A stretch of DNA of 42,414 nucleotides, taken from contig FIZJ01000032.1 in the NCBI GenBank assembly GCA_900019385.1, positions 1 to 42,414 on the forward strand, given 5' to 3'. The notes below the pieces were generated by a model. It ran no database searches and was not told where the DNA came from. It worked only from the letters and a program-made list of their open reading frames with translations. The stretch comes from an uncultured Clostridia bacterium (GTDB lineage Bacteria > Bacillota > Limnochordia > Darwinibacteriales > DTU012). Every line of letters starts with the position of its first letter. Positions within the stretch are counted from its first letter, which is position 1. The position numbers were made by a program, and so were the translations under genes. Below are positions 18,805-28,204 of the stretch, in pieces.

Positions 18805-19654
18805 TCACTTCAGAGAGTTTGCTGCAGCATCGGCATGATATGAGCTGCGGACCAACGGGCCTGACTCCACATGCTTGAATCCGAGTTTAAGGCCCAGCTC
18901 GCGATATGCCTCAAACGTGTCGGGGTGGACGTATTCCACCACTGGGTGGTGGTTTTTGCTGGGGGCGAGGTACTGGCCGATGGTGAGGATGCCGCAGCCA
19001 ACGCCGCGGAGATCTTCCATCACCGCCTGAACCTCTTCCATAGTTTCACCCAAACCGACCATAATTCCTGATTTGGTGACCATATATGGATCAAGCTGCT
19101 TGACATTGGCCAAGAGCCCGATGGAACGCTCATATTCCGCCTGGGGGCGTACGGCCGGATACAACCGGGGCACTGTTTCCACATTGTGGTTGAGAATGGT
19201 TGGCTTTGCGGTCACCACTTTGGCCAGAGCCTCGATGTCCCCTTTGAAGTCGGGGATCAGGACTTCTATTTCAACATGAGGGTTTTTCTCCCTCACCGCG
19301 TTGATCACATTGACAAAATGGAAAGCACCGCCGTCGGGCAGATCATCCCGAGTGACGGAGGTGATCACAACATGCTTGAGGCCGAGCTCATTGACAGCCC
19401 AGGCCACATGCTCCGCTTCTTTGGGATCCACGGGGCCGGGGCGGTTGGACTCCACGTTGCAGAAGGTGCAGTTTCTGGTGCAGTGCCTGCCCAGGATCAT
19501 GAAGGTTGCGGTCCTGCGCCCAAAACACTCCAAAAGGTTGGGGCAGCTCGCCTCCTGGCACACCGTGTGGAGAGACAGGTTATGGATCAGGCGTTGGACC
19601 TCCATCACCTGATCGGAACTCCGGTGCTTGATTTTCAGCCATTCAGGCTTGCGC

Positions 19655-19662
<8 letters not shown>
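18805..19662 (-). CDS. lipA: Lipoyl synthase (radical SAM)
   Basis: A 285-residue radical-SAM enzyme that inserts two sulfur atoms into octanoyl groups on lipoyl domains. Both clusters are visible: the auxiliary cluster motif Cys35-x4-Cys40-x5-Cys46 and the radical-SAM motif Cys61-x3-Cys65-x2-Cys68 (CTRNCTFC). The C-terminal RSSYHAD carries the conserved Ser. [25 protein letters not shown] and [10 protein letters not shown] are typical. The start overlaps the lipB end by 8 bases. Its place next to E2 suggests dedicated lipoylation of this complex. Confidence 0.96.
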
Positions 19663-20350
<688 letters not shown>

Positions 20351-20383
20351 CAGAACTGCTCCTTCATGAAAACCGTTTACAGG

Positions 20384-21646
20384 TTAAATCGGCTTGGCGT
20401 GCTTCAGGAGGTATTGTTCCGCCTCTACACACCACAGCCCGTTGTTTTTGGCCACAATCTCCGCCAGCGCGGCAAAGAGGGGATCTGTCTTGCCTTTTTC
20501 GGCAAAATCGTCAATGGCGGTCAGTTCCATCTCAATATTGGTGTAGATCAGTTTTTTGCCGCCGGGGATGTTGGGCAGGTTCAAAGTGGTTTCCACTACA
20601 CTGTTCAGCCCGCCCACATGGGTGATCATCGCCGATGGGTTGATCACACCCGATTCCATCAGCTGCAGTGATTCGATCAAATCGTCGGTGTTTCCGCCGC
20701 TGGTCCCCACCAGGTGTGTGGAGTTGTAGTGGACATTGTAGAAGTTGAACTCAGCCTTGAAACCGGGATCAGTGGGCCCGGCGAAAAAGTTGAGGCAGCC
20801 GTCCCGGGCGAGCATCTGGTCTGCCATTTCCACAACAGCCCTGACAGGGGCGAACACAAAGACGTCATCATAACCCTGGCCGTCGGTGAGGGACAAGATA
20901 TACTCCAAGGGATCGGCGACACTGTTCGTGTTGAGGTACACCAGCTTGACCCCGTTTTTGGCCGCTTCTTCCACAGTGTAAATCGCGGCGGCCCGATCCA
21001 GCCGTTCCTGGTTGATGTCGGTGACTACCAGGAGCTTTGGCCGCTGTTCACGGTGGATAGCGTAGTCGATGGCGCCGAGCCCCATTGGCCCGGCCCCTGC
21101 CAAAATCGCCATGCTGCCGCCGGGTTTGATGTCCATTTCATGGATGTAGCTCCCGGCCTTGGTGTGGTACTGGGCGTGGAAGGCGCCGACGATGCACGAC
21201 ATCGGCTCGGCGAGCGACCCATAGAAGAAAGCTTCCCCGTTGTAGGGCAGCAGGCAGTTCATCTCCATCACTTCGTTGGGGATGATAATGTATGTGGCCG
21301 CTCCGCCGATATAGCGGTAGGAATACCCCGGGGCTGCCAAAGAACCTTTGTAGTTCAGAGCCGGCTGGATGGCAAAGCGTTGGCCGGGCTTGAACTGGTG
21401 CCGCCATTTGGCGCCAACCTCCAAGATTTCGCCGCAGAATTCGTGGCCGACAATAACCGGGTTTTCCGCGATGTCTTTGGGGACGCGTTTATGTTCAGGC
21501 CCTTGAATGGCGGCCTTGTAAGACGACATGCAGACACTGTCCGACACTATGTGGGCAAGGATTTCATCATCTTTGATCGGCGGAAGCTCAAACTCTTCCA
21601 ACCGCAGATCTCGCTTGCCGTACAACCTGACTGCCTTGGTACGCAT
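20384..21646 (-). CDS. Zinc-type medium-chain dehydrogenase, L-sorbose-1-phosphate reductase-like
   Basis: A 420-residue MDR-superfamily oxidoreductase. It resembles SorE-type L-sorbose-1-phosphate reductases in length and motifs. Catalytic zinc ligands fit Cys39 (SDSVCMSSYKAA) and His68-Glu69 (VGHEFCGEI). The four-Cys structural zinc lobe is absent. The cofactor-binding stretch reads AILAGAGPMGLGAIDYA. TSGGNTDDLIESL and ITHVGGLNSVVETTLNLP near the C-terminus are typical of the group. It is the first gene of the minus-strand run ending in the PHP gene, and is divergent from a sorbitol-6-phosphate dehydrogenase, which supports a sugar-phosphate substrate. No phosphotransferase genes are in the window, so the substrate remains inferred. 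Confidence 0.75.
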   Translation of the reverse strand: MRTKAVRLYGKRDLRLEEFELPPIKDDEILAHIVSDSVCMSSYKAAIQGPEHKRVPKDIAENPVIVGHEFCGEILEVGAKWRHQFKPGQRFAIQPALNYKGSLAAPGYSYRYIGGAATYIIIPNEVMEMNCLLPYNGEAFFYGSLAEPMSCIVGAFHAQYHTKAGSYIHEMDIKPGGSMAILAGAGPMGLGAIDYAIHREQRPKLLVVTDINQERLDRAAAIYTVEEAAKNGVKLVYLNTNSVADPLEYILSLTDGQGYDDVFVFAPVRAVVEMADQMLARDGCLNFFAGPTDPGFKAEFNFYNVHYNSTHLVGTSGGNTDDLIESLQLMESGVINPSAMITHVGGLNSVVETTLNLPNIPGGKKLIYTNIEMELTAIDDFAEKGKTDPLFAALAEIVAKNNGLWCVEAEQYLLKHAKPI

Positions 21647-21694
21647 ATTTTACGCCTCCTTTACGGCTGTGATTAATTCTTGGTATTCATAAGC

Positions 21695-21700
21695 ATTATA
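21695..21700 (-). promoter_or_regulatory. Possible -10 element for the dehydrogenase/lipoylation operon
   Basis: A perfect TATAAT on the minus strand lies 49 bases before the start of the first gene of the operon. No good -35 was found at 16-18 bases, so this is a tentative promoter resting on the -10 and the position. Confidence 0.35.
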
Positions 21701-21743
21701 CCACATTATTCAGGATAAAGCGCCTAGATTTGTGATTTCGCAG

Positions 21744-21772
21744 TTAAGAATCGCCGCGAAATATGCTATAAT
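21744..21772 (+). promoter_or_regulatory. Sigma-A-type promoter of the sorbitol-6-phosphate dehydrogenase gene
   Basis: TTAAGA (21744-21749) and a perfect TATAAT (21767-21772) are separated by 17 bases, with a TG one base before the -10 (extended -10). The start codon follows 54 bases downstream. Confidence 0.7.
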
Positions 21773-21826
21773 CCATAATGACGGAACTCGGGATTATTTT
21801 GATCATAGATGGAAAGGATGACTGTG

Positions 21827-22618
21827 ATGAGTGACACCCATGCGCAGCAGTTGAAAGGGCAGGTAGCCATCATAACCGGTGGAGCTCAGGGCCTGGGGGA
21901 AGCTTTGGCGGAAAGGCTGGCCCAGGAAGGGGCCAAAGTGGTGATCGCCGATCTGAACTATGAAGCGGCGAAAGCGGTTGCCGAAAGGCTCGGAGAGAAT
22001 GCCGCCGCTGTCAAGGTGGATGTGACCGATTACACCCAGTGCGAACAGATGGCCAAAGCGGCCCTGGATCGGTGGGGAAGGATCGATCTCTTGGTGGCGA
22101 ATGCTGCCATCCTCATTGCCAAGCCGACGGAAGAGTTTGCCCCTGAGCAGTGGCGCAAAGTGATTGAAGTCAACCTGGTGGGCTATTTCAACGCAGCCAA
22201 AGCGGTGATCCCGGCGATGCTCGCCCAAGGCAAGGGGAATATTATCCAGATCAACAGCAAGTCGGGAAAGAAAGGATCGGCGAAAAACTCGGCCTACGCA
22301 GCGTCAAAATTCGGCGGCATAGGGCTTACCCAGAGCTTGGCGCTGGAATACGCGGACAAAGGTATCCGGGTCAACGCCATCTGCCCGGGCAACTTGCTTG
22401 ATTCGCCTTTGTGGGTGAACAGCCTGTACGAGCAGTATGCCCGCAACCAGGGGATTACCCCGGAAGAAGTGAGGCAGAAATATCTGAATATGGTGCCGAT
22501 GAAGCGGGGATGCACTTATGTGGACGTTGCCAACGTGATGGTGTTTCTGGCGTCGGATCAGTCAAGCTATATGACAGGCCAGGCGATCAACGTCACCGGC
22601 GGGCAGCAGATGGATTAA
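21827..22618 (+). CDS. Sorbitol-6-phosphate 2-dehydrogenase-like short-chain dehydrogenase
   Basis: A 263-residue SDR enzyme, likely converting sorbitol 6-phosphate to fructose 6-phosphate with NAD. It has the cofactor motif TGGAQGLGEALA, Asp-ending second strand (VVIADLNYEAA), NAA motif VANAAIL, the Ser in QINSKSGKKGS, and the Tyr-x3-Lys pair in SAYAASKFGG. SKSGKKGSAKNSAY and LWVNSLYEQYARNQGI are typical of the SrlD/SorD group. ATG 21827 is preceded by AAGGA at eight bases; earlier in-frame ATGs (21809, 21818) sit before that site. It is divergent from the sorbose-1-phosphate-reductase-like gene. The two would form the sorbose/sorbitol path to fructose 6-phosphate. Confidence 0.85.
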   Translation: MSDTHAQQLKGQVAIITGGAQGLGEALAERLAQEGAKVVIADLNYEAAKAVAERLGENAAAVKVDVTDYTQCEQMAKAALDRWGRIDLLVANAAILIAKPTEEFAPEQWRKVIEVNLVGYFNAAKAVIPAMLAQGKGNIIQINSKSGKKGSAKNSAYAASKFGGIGLTQSLALEYADKGIRVNAICPGNLLDSPLWVNSLYEQYARNQGITPEEVRQKYLNMVPMKRGCTYVDVANVMVFLASDQSSYMTGQAINVTGGQQMD

Positions 22619-22626
22619 TGACAAAG

Positions 22627-22656
22627 AAGCCGGCGGGAAAGCGCCCCGGCTTTTTT
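22627..22656 (+). terminator. Rho-independent terminator
   Basis: AAGCCGG (22627-22633) pairs with CCGGCTT (22646-22652), followed by TTTTTT, eight bases after the sorbitol-6-phosphate dehydrogenase stop. Confidence 0.85.
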
Positions 22657-22718
22657 ACTTCTGAGCGATTTACGGCGCGGCGCTGCATTTTTCGCAAAAA
22701 ACCGAAAATGTTGAAGGG

Positions 22719-22746
22719 TTGCGCAAACGTACCTTCGAGGTATAAC
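22719..22746 (+). promoter_or_regulatory. Possible promoter of the beta-helix lipoprotein gene
   Basis: TTGCGC (22719-22724), a 16-base spacer and TATAAC (22741-22746) lie 82 bases before the TTG start of the decayed lipoprotein gene. The rest of this 209-base gap holds only the upstream terminator and AT-rich leader. Confidence 0.45.
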
Positions 22747-22827
22747 ACTGAAAGGACTTTTAATGAAAACGTTCAATATTAGTCATCAATGAAAACAATA
22801 TGTTCTGACTAAAAAAGAGGAACTCTT

Positions 22828-24549
22828 TTGCTGAACACCAGAACACGAAGAATTCACGTTTTTCTCAAGTGCTTGTGCTTGCTGCTGACAATGGCGATGA
22901 TAAACGGCTGTATGGGTGGTGGTAAAGGCGGTAAGGATTTCACATTATCAGTGAACATCGTAGGACGGGGTAGTGTGAATATTCCCGACGCTGGTGATAA
23001 GATTGCTCCACAAACTGTGGTGAACATCGAAGTGATTCCAGAAGAAGGCTGGGCGTTCGCATTTTGGGATGGCCCCGACAAAGCCGATGTTGTCCACAAC
23101 CCTAACGCTCCAGGCGGTTATCAAATTCTGATGAACAGGAACATAAGTATTACGGCTGTGTTTGGACGCACTTTAAGTTACGGCGGAGAATTTACAGCTG
23201 AAGATGACAATACAGCCGTAGTCCTGCAAAATGCTGTCATCAAAGATCTTCCTAAAGGAGCGGCCGTTTCCGTTCGAAAGGCAAACAGTGTTCCGCTGCA
23301 TGATGAGACTCCTGCCGGAGAACCACTGGAAATTACAGTGTCCAATCTTGGTGGGCGATCGGTGGAGTTTTTCATTGAAGCGACTTCAAGCAATGCAGTG
23401 ATGGCATATTACGATGACGAGGATGACAACTGGGAGTATGTCTATGGTTCAACGACTGTGAAGATAGGTGATAAGTGGTACGTTCACACCAAAGTGGAAA
23501 ACCTTTCGGTTTACTGCCCAATGCTTCTGTCAGCCAATCTCATAGCTGCGGGTATAGACTCGATCGACGCTCCCCTGCCGAATGAAACTTTACTGACGCT
23601 GCCTTCGGTTCCGGATGGATTTGGTGTCAGTGTACACTCATCCAGCGACACTGATGTCATTGCCTTGACCGGGGCAATTCAACCTCCGGAGAACGACACC
23701 GAGGTGGAGGTGGTGCTGATAATAACGCAAGGAGCCAAGTATGCCCTTACACGCAGCATCAAAGTGACAGTGCCGGGCAGAGTTGGCGGCCGAACCATCT
23801 CTGTGCCGAAAGACTATTCGACCATTCAAGCAGCAATTGACGCCGCGGAGGACGGAGATACGATTGTCGCCGCGCCTGGCACCTATAGAGAAACCATAAA
23901 CTTCAAAGGCAAAAATATCATTCTTCAGAGTGAAGATCCCCTGGACCCGGAAGTGGTAGCCAGTTGATCTGCGCGATGGCCGGCATTTCATTGCCGACAA
24001 TGAAATCAGTTATAATGAAAACGCGATTTACTCTGTGAATGGCAGCCACAATATCGTTGGAAACACAATAGCTTATAACGAGAGCGACAGGTATGGAGCC
24101 GGCATTAGAGTGTCATCTGGCGAACATAATATTGAGGGGAATGTTATATCAAACAATAGATCACATGGCGGCAGTGCAGGCATCTACATCGCAAAAGGCA
24201 ATCACACTATTATCAACAACACGATCAGCGAAAACTTCTCAGAGTTAAGCAATGGCGGAGGTGTTTTCATTACCGGCGGCACACATATCATCAGTGGGAA
24301 CACAATAACCAACAACACCTGCACTGGGGATTATGAATGGTTGGATGAGGGTAATCTTCTCACCAAAGGTGGCAGTGGTGGAGGTCTATTCATCGCGGAT
24401 GCAAGCTGCATTATCGATGGCAATTCCATCATCGGCAACACAGCCGTAAACGATGTCCACAGCCAAGCTGGTGGTTTATACATTTGGAAAGGCAGTGCTG
24501 TCGTGAGCAACAACACCATCAGTGAGAACCAAGCGGGCAGGCCGCTGCC
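22828..24549 (+). pseudogene. Decayed right-handed beta-helix lipoprotein with InlB-type repeat
   Basis: The gene starts with TTG after GAGG and encodes a lipobox (INGC, Cys28), then one divergent InlB B-repeat (VNIVGRGSVN...GWAFAFWDG...NISITAVFG, about 40-112), a middle region, and the start of a pectin-lyase-like beta-helix (DYSTIQAAIDAAEDGDTIVAAPGTY). That frame stops at 23965-23967. The helix resumes one frame over (open from 23960) as repeating N-x-I rungs (NIVGNTIAYN, NIEGNVISNN, TIINNTISEN, IISGNTITNN, VVSNNTISEN). That second frame has no stop at the end of the repeats: it runs through a terminator and into antisense of the next gene. So there is a frameshift at 23960-23967 and probably a lost 3' end. 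Base composition is more AT-rich than the neighbours, suggesting acquisition. Confidence 0.75.
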
Positions 24550-24577
24550 AAGCCGGCGTTTGCATACGCCGGCTTTT
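24550..24577 (+). terminator. Rho-independent terminator after the beta-helix locus
   Basis: A perfect 10-bp stem (24550-24559 with 24566-24575) and a 6-base loop end in TTTT. On the minus strand the hairpin is also just past the GDT1-like stop, but the T tract there is only two bases. Confidence 0.75.
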
Positions 24578-24589
24578 CACAATCATCGA

Positions 24590-25714
24590 TCAGTGGGTGT
24601 TCAGCATGGTACGGATTTTGCCGGCCAACACCGGCGACTCTCTTTCCACTTCCGCAAGGTAGGCCTCCATATTGCCTGTATAAGGCAGGACTCTGTCAAA
24701 GCAGATCTTTTCCAAGACCTTGCGGGTTTCGTTCAACACACAGGTATCCCGATGCCCCGGGTCGCAGTGCTGACAAGCGACTACGGTGCGGCACAGCGCC
24801 TCCCGGGCTTTGCCGAGGTCAAATTTGCGGCGGTCGATCTGCAGTTGCCCCAATCGATCAGAGAGGGGGACAACTGATTTTTTATTAAGGAAGGCCTCAA
24901 TATTTTCCCTGGCAGTTTCCAGCATGCAGTGAGCAGAGTCGCAGTGTGGGCAGCGTTCGTTTTTGAGGCACAGGTCGTCGACCAATGCCTTGATCCCGGA
25001 TAGGTGCTGGCGCAGGCGTTCCGCTCTAGCCTTGTAGGTTGTCGTGGCCTGGCTTTTGTGGATCTTCCACGCCCGCCAGATCAACAGCAGCGTCACAGCG
25101 CTCAAGACTGCGCTCGCCGAGAAAACATTAGGCAAAGAGAGCCAGGCTTGAGGCAGGTTCTGGTAAAGCGCGGACAAGCCAAAAAGCAAAAAGACTAACG
25201 CCGAGACAACGCGCATGGCAAATTCCGGGACCCGTTCGCCCATGCGGCTGCCGATCAGGATGCCGATGGCGCTGGTCATCACCATGCCGGAGACTGTCCC
25301 GGCCAAGACGAGGAGTGGATATTGGGCGCCGCCGGCGAGGGTGATGGTGGCAAGCTGGGTCTTGTCCCCCAGCTCGCTAATAAAAACCGCCATAGCCACA
25401 GTGAGCACAGGGCCATAGCGATTGCTTTCAGCGGATTCCAACTCGTCATCGTCAGCCTTGGCTAAAGTCAGCAAAGCAAAAAGCACGAACAGGACGCCGG
25501 AGGCTATCCGCACTTTATCCAAAGAAACAATGAGAGATAGGGAGGATCCAAGGGCAACTGCGGCGCCGTGGTTCAGCAAGATTCCGAGGAATACACCGAG
25601 CATTACCTGTCTGATGGAGTATCGGGTGGCGAAAGTCATTGCCAGAATCTGTGATTTGTCACCCATTTCCGCTGCCACAATCAAAAAACAGGAGGTCACA
25701 AATTCTTGCAGCAA
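24590..25714 (-). CDS. GDT1/TMEM165 family cation (Mn/Ca) transporter with Cys-rich C-terminal tail
   Basis: A 374-residue membrane protein. The N-terminal ~215 residues hold the two family repeats with signature motifs AAEMGDKSQ (about 15-23) and ISELGDKTQ (about 110-118), which in this family bind Mn or Ca for export. About six to seven membrane segments are visible. The remaining ~155 residues form a soluble tail not seen in the usual ~200-residue bacterial members. It contains two similar Cys motifs, Cys-x5-Cys-x2-Cys-x4-Cys (CLKNERCPHCDSAHC) and Cys-x5-Cys-x2-Cys-x6-Cys (starting CRTVVACQHC), each followed by a helix. The start is TTG with AAGGGGGGA upstream. It lies 73 bases after pheA on the same strand. 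Confidence 0.88.
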   Translation of the reverse strand: MLQEFVTSCFLIVAAEMGDKSQILAMTFATRYSIRQVMLGVFLGILLNHGAAVALGSSLSLIVSLDKVRIASGVLFVLFALLTLAKADDDELESAESNRYGPVLTVAMAVFISELGDKTQLATITLAGGAQYPLLVLAGTVSGMVMTSAIGILIGSRMGERVPEFAMRVVSALVFLLFGLSALYQNLPQAWLSLPNVFSASAVLSAVTLLLIWRAWKIHKSQATTTYKARAERLRQHLSGIKALVDDLCLKNERCPHCDSAHCMLETARENIEAFLNKKSVVPLSDRLGQLQIDRRKFDLGKAREALCRTVVACQHCDPGHRDTCVLNETRKVLEKICFDRVLPYTGNMEAYLAEVERESPVLAGKIRTMLNTH

Positions 25715-25787
25715 AGCAGGTCCCCCCTTATCTCAACTTCCTTAGTCTATCAGACTTCTCTTTGCCTTGCAAGGGGTGTTTTCCCGG

Positions 25788-26633
25788 TTATTTTTGCCTG
25801 GGATAACTTCCCAGCACTTTTTTCCAACCATTCGATTCCCGCACCTTCTGCTCGACCTTCTGCAGCGCCGCTTTCAACGCCGGATCCGATTTGTGCCCGA
25901 TCATCTCAAACAGCAGCACATACTCCTGAGGCCGCACTTTGTACGGCCGGGACTGGACAAAGGTCAAGTCGATCCCATGCTCCGCGAAATACCCAGTGAT
26001 TTCATGGAGCTGGCCCGGCTTGTTTTCACCGAACCGGACAGCGAGCAAAGTCCGGTCGCTGCCGGTGGGAACATTGTCTGTCAGCCCGCATACAAGGAAG
26101 CGGGTCTGGTTGTTGGGATAATCTGCCAGGTTTTCATGGAGAATGTTCAAGCCGTATTCCCGGGCCGTACGGGGTGAGCACAATGCTGCCGCTCCCGGTT
26201 CTTCTCCGGCTTTGACCGCCGCCTCGGCTGTTGACGAGACGGGGATCTGAAGAGCTGTCGGCAGCAGGGAGCGCAAGTTATGGACACATTGGTTGAGGGC
26301 CGACGGGTGGGAGTAGATTCGTTCCACCTCGCTCAAGTCTTGCATCCGGCCGGCAAGGACAAATTCGATCCTGATGTGCACTTCGTCGCAGACTTTGACG
26401 AAATCGTGGTACTCGATCAAACAGTCGAAGGTGATGCCGATGATGCCGTCCACCATGTTCTCCGCCGGCAGGACCGCCCGGTCCGCCTCGTATGTTTCCA
26501 CTTTCTGCAGGCATTCAGGTATGCTGAAAAACTGTATCTTTTCCGGTTCCACACAGCCGGTGATCCGCTGCTGGTAAAGCAGAGCCGCTTCTTCCGAGAA
26601 TGTGCCCTTGGGCCCCAGTGTCGCGATCCGCAC
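25788..26633 (-). CDS. pheA: Prephenate dehydratase with ACT domain
   Basis: A 281-residue stand-alone enzyme that converts prephenate to phenylpyruvate in phenylalanine synthesis. The catalytic domain begins VRIATLGPKGTFSEEAALL and contains the Asn-x-Thr-Arg-Phe motif (NNQTRFLV). The usual Pro-Ile-Glu-Asn-Ser-x-Glu-Gly motif is replaced by PAENMVDG. The C-terminal ACT domain (LLAVRFGENKPGQLHEITGYFAEHGIDL) has QSRP in place of the usual ESRP, so Phe feedback is likely but could be altered. The GTG start is supported by AGGAGG about eight bases upstream. No T-box or attenuator was seen before it; the 160 bases to the divergent YeiH gene hold the promoter region. Confidence 0.9.
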   Translation of the reverse strand: MRIATLGPKGTFSEEAALLYQQRITGCVEPEKIQFFSIPECLQKVETYEADRAVLPAENMVDGIIGITFDCLIEYHDFVKVCDEVHIRIEFVLAGRMQDLSEVERIYSHPSALNQCVHNLRSLLPTALQIPVSSTAEAAVKAGEEPGAAALCSPRTAREYGLNILHENLADYPNNQTRFLVCGLTDNVPTGSDRTLLAVRFGENKPGQLHEITGYFAEHGIDLTFVQSRPYKVRPQEYVLLFEMIGHKSDPALKAALQKVEQKVRESNGWKKVLGSYPRQK

Positions 26634-26724
26634 TTGCGTTTCCTCCTACAATTGTGTTCAGCCATAAACATTTTCATGTAATCTACCATACGCATACCCG
26701 TTTTTCCTCCTGCGCCGGCTAATT

Positions 26725-26781
26725 TTGACACACACTCTTTTTCCTGCTGCATAAGATAGAGCAAAATAGTACGCGAGTACT
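26725..26781 (+). promoter_or_regulatory. Tentative promoter and short inverted repeat before the YeiH-type gene
   Basis: A perfect TTGACA (26725-26730) is followed by a weak -10 candidate (CATAAG 26750-26755, spacing 19). Downstream, AGTAC-GCGA-GTACT (26768-26781) forms a small inverted repeat that abuts the ribosome site GGAGGG. It might be an operator or a small hairpin. Confidence 0.35.
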
Positions 26782-26795
26782 GGAGGGAAATAGGT

Positions 26796-28136
26796 TTGAG
26801 TGAAGAGATCGCAACCAGAAAGAGATTCAGCCTGGGATTTCTGTTCCGTACAGAAGATTGGTGGACTATCTGGCTGGGGACCCTGCTCTTGGTTTTGTCC
26901 GCCACCGGTGTGATTAAAACCGTGCCCCGCCTTAAAGGATGGACCAACACCATCACCGATGCGCTGCCGACGGATCTGATACCGGGGCTTTTGGCTCTGG
27001 GAGTGTTCCTGGCGGCAATTTGCGGCATTGCCTACGGTGTGATCAAGCGCAGCGGCCGGGAGGCGGGGCGGTTCCTGCTTGGGTACCCGGTAGTGTTTCT
27101 GCTGGCGGTCTTGGCTTATGTGGGCGGCAATCAAGCGACCATGAAGCATTACGGCGTAAATGACGTGATCTGGGCGCTGGCTTTGGGGCTGATCATCTCC
27201 AATGTGTTTGGCAAGCCTAAATGGCTTGTGCCGGCCCTGCAGACAGAGCTGTTCATCAAAACGGGATTGGTAGTGATGGGAGCCGAGCTTTTGTTCAACC
27301 GGATCCTAGTCCTGGGCGGTTACGGGCTGGGAGTGGCCTGGCTTGGCTGTCCCCTGGTGCTGATTTTGATGTACCAATACGGAATCCGCGTTCTCAAGAT
27401 GAAAGACAAGTCGCTGGTGGCAACGATCGCGGCCTGTACGTCGGTCTGCGGTGTGTCGGCGGCGGTGGCCACAGGAGCCGCAACCAAGGCGAAGAAAGAA
27501 GAAATCAGCATGGCCATCTCCATTTCGCTGATCTTTACGGTCGTGATGATGATTCTGGAACCTCTGCTCATCAAGTGGCTGGGGTTGAGCGACGCCGTGG
27601 GCGGGGCATGGATCGGCGGCACTGTGGACAGCACTGGCGCCGTGGTAGTTGCCGGGGCCATGGTCAGTGAGCTGGCCACCGAGGTGGCGGCGGTGATCAA
27701 GATGCTCCAGAACCTTTTGATCGGGATAGTGGCTTTTGTGTTCGCCCTGGTCTTCGTGGCGCAGGAAGGGGTGGAGGTTGGCGCAGGCGAATTTGCAGGT
27801 GCCCGTCCCCGGATCAGTGAGATATGGCGCCGTATGCCCAAGTTTGTCCTAGGCTTTGTCCTGTCTTCGTTGGTATTCTCCTTTATCCTGATCCCTTGGA
27901 TCGGCCAGGAAAAGGTCGACGGAATCGTCAATGTGACCAAAAACCTCAAGAACTGGCTGTTCACTCTGGCCTTTGTGTCGATCGGCCTTGATTCCCGTTT
28001 CAGCGATATGGCGAAAATGTGCCGGGGCGGCAAACCAGTTGTGCTTTATGTCGTGGGGCAAACAATGAACATGGTGGTCACATTGATCCTGGCTCTGATC
28101 TTCTTTGGAGGTTATTTTTTCCCGGTATCTTTCTAA
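26796..28136 (+). CDS. YeiH/UPF0324 family membrane transporter
   Basis: A 446-residue inner-membrane protein with about ten or more hydrophobic segments. It matches the YeiH/UPF0324 family (putative sulfate exporter by annotation; the substrate is not established). Family-like segments are ALALGLIISNVFG, LFIKTGLVVMGAELLF, AACTSVCGVSAAVATG, GGAWIGGTVDSTGAVVVAG, KMLQNLLIGIVAF and NWLFTLAFVSIGLDSRF. It is longer than the common ~340-residue members because of an N-terminal part with two extra segments. The TTG start has GGAGGG eight bases upstream. It is convergent with the germination operon. Confidence 0.85.
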   Translation: MSEEIATRKRFSLGFLFRTEDWWTIWLGTLLLVLSATGVIKTVPRLKGWTNTITDALPTDLIPGLLALGVFLAAICGIAYGVIKRSGREAGRFLLGYPVVFLLAVLAYVGGNQATMKHYGVNDVIWALALGLIISNVFGKPKWLVPALQTELFIKTGLVVMGAELLFNRILVLGGYGLGVAWLGCPLVLILMYQYGIRVLKMKDKSLVATIAACTSVCGVSAAVATGAATKAKKEEISMAISISLIFTVVMMILEPLLIKWLGLSDAVGGAWIGGTVDSTGAVVVAGAMVSELATEVAAVIKMLQNLLIGIVAFVFALVFVAQEGVEVGAGEFAGARPRISEIWRRMPKFVLGFVLSSLVFSFILIPWIGQEKVDGIVNVTKNLKNWLFTLAFVSIGLDSRFSDMAKMCRGGKPVVLYVVGQTMNMVVTLILALIFFGGYFFPVSF

Positions 28137-28153
28137 GTTTGACGCCGCAAGCA

Positions 28154-28204
28154 AGCAAACTTACGAGACTGCGCCGCCGGTAGTCTCACGAGTTTGCTTT
28201 TTTT
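28154..28204 (+). terminator. Two-tier terminator hairpin overlapping the gerAB 3' end
   Basis: AGCAAACT (28154-28161) pairs with AGTTTGCT (28191-28198), an inner GAGACT/AGTCTC stem sits within it, and a run of seven T follows. An outer ACGCCGCAA/TTGCGGCGT pair encloses the whole. The structure terminates the YeiH-type gene and overlaps the last codons of the convergent gerAB. Confidence 0.85.

Noticed and set aside
24549-24877. Continuation of the beta-helix protein to 24877
   Set aside because: The frame passes through a terminator and then is antisense to the strongly supported GDT1-like gene; the repeat pattern has already ended.
25715-25787. A manganese (yybP-ykoY) riboswitch before the GDT1-type gene
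   Set aside because: Only 73 bases separate it from pheA. A small AGTCT/AGACT hairpin is present, but there is no room for the riboswitch and no core motif.
26641-26795. A T-box or attenuator before pheA
   Set aside because: No T-box core, leader peptide or terminator/antiterminator pair was visible in the 160-base gap.
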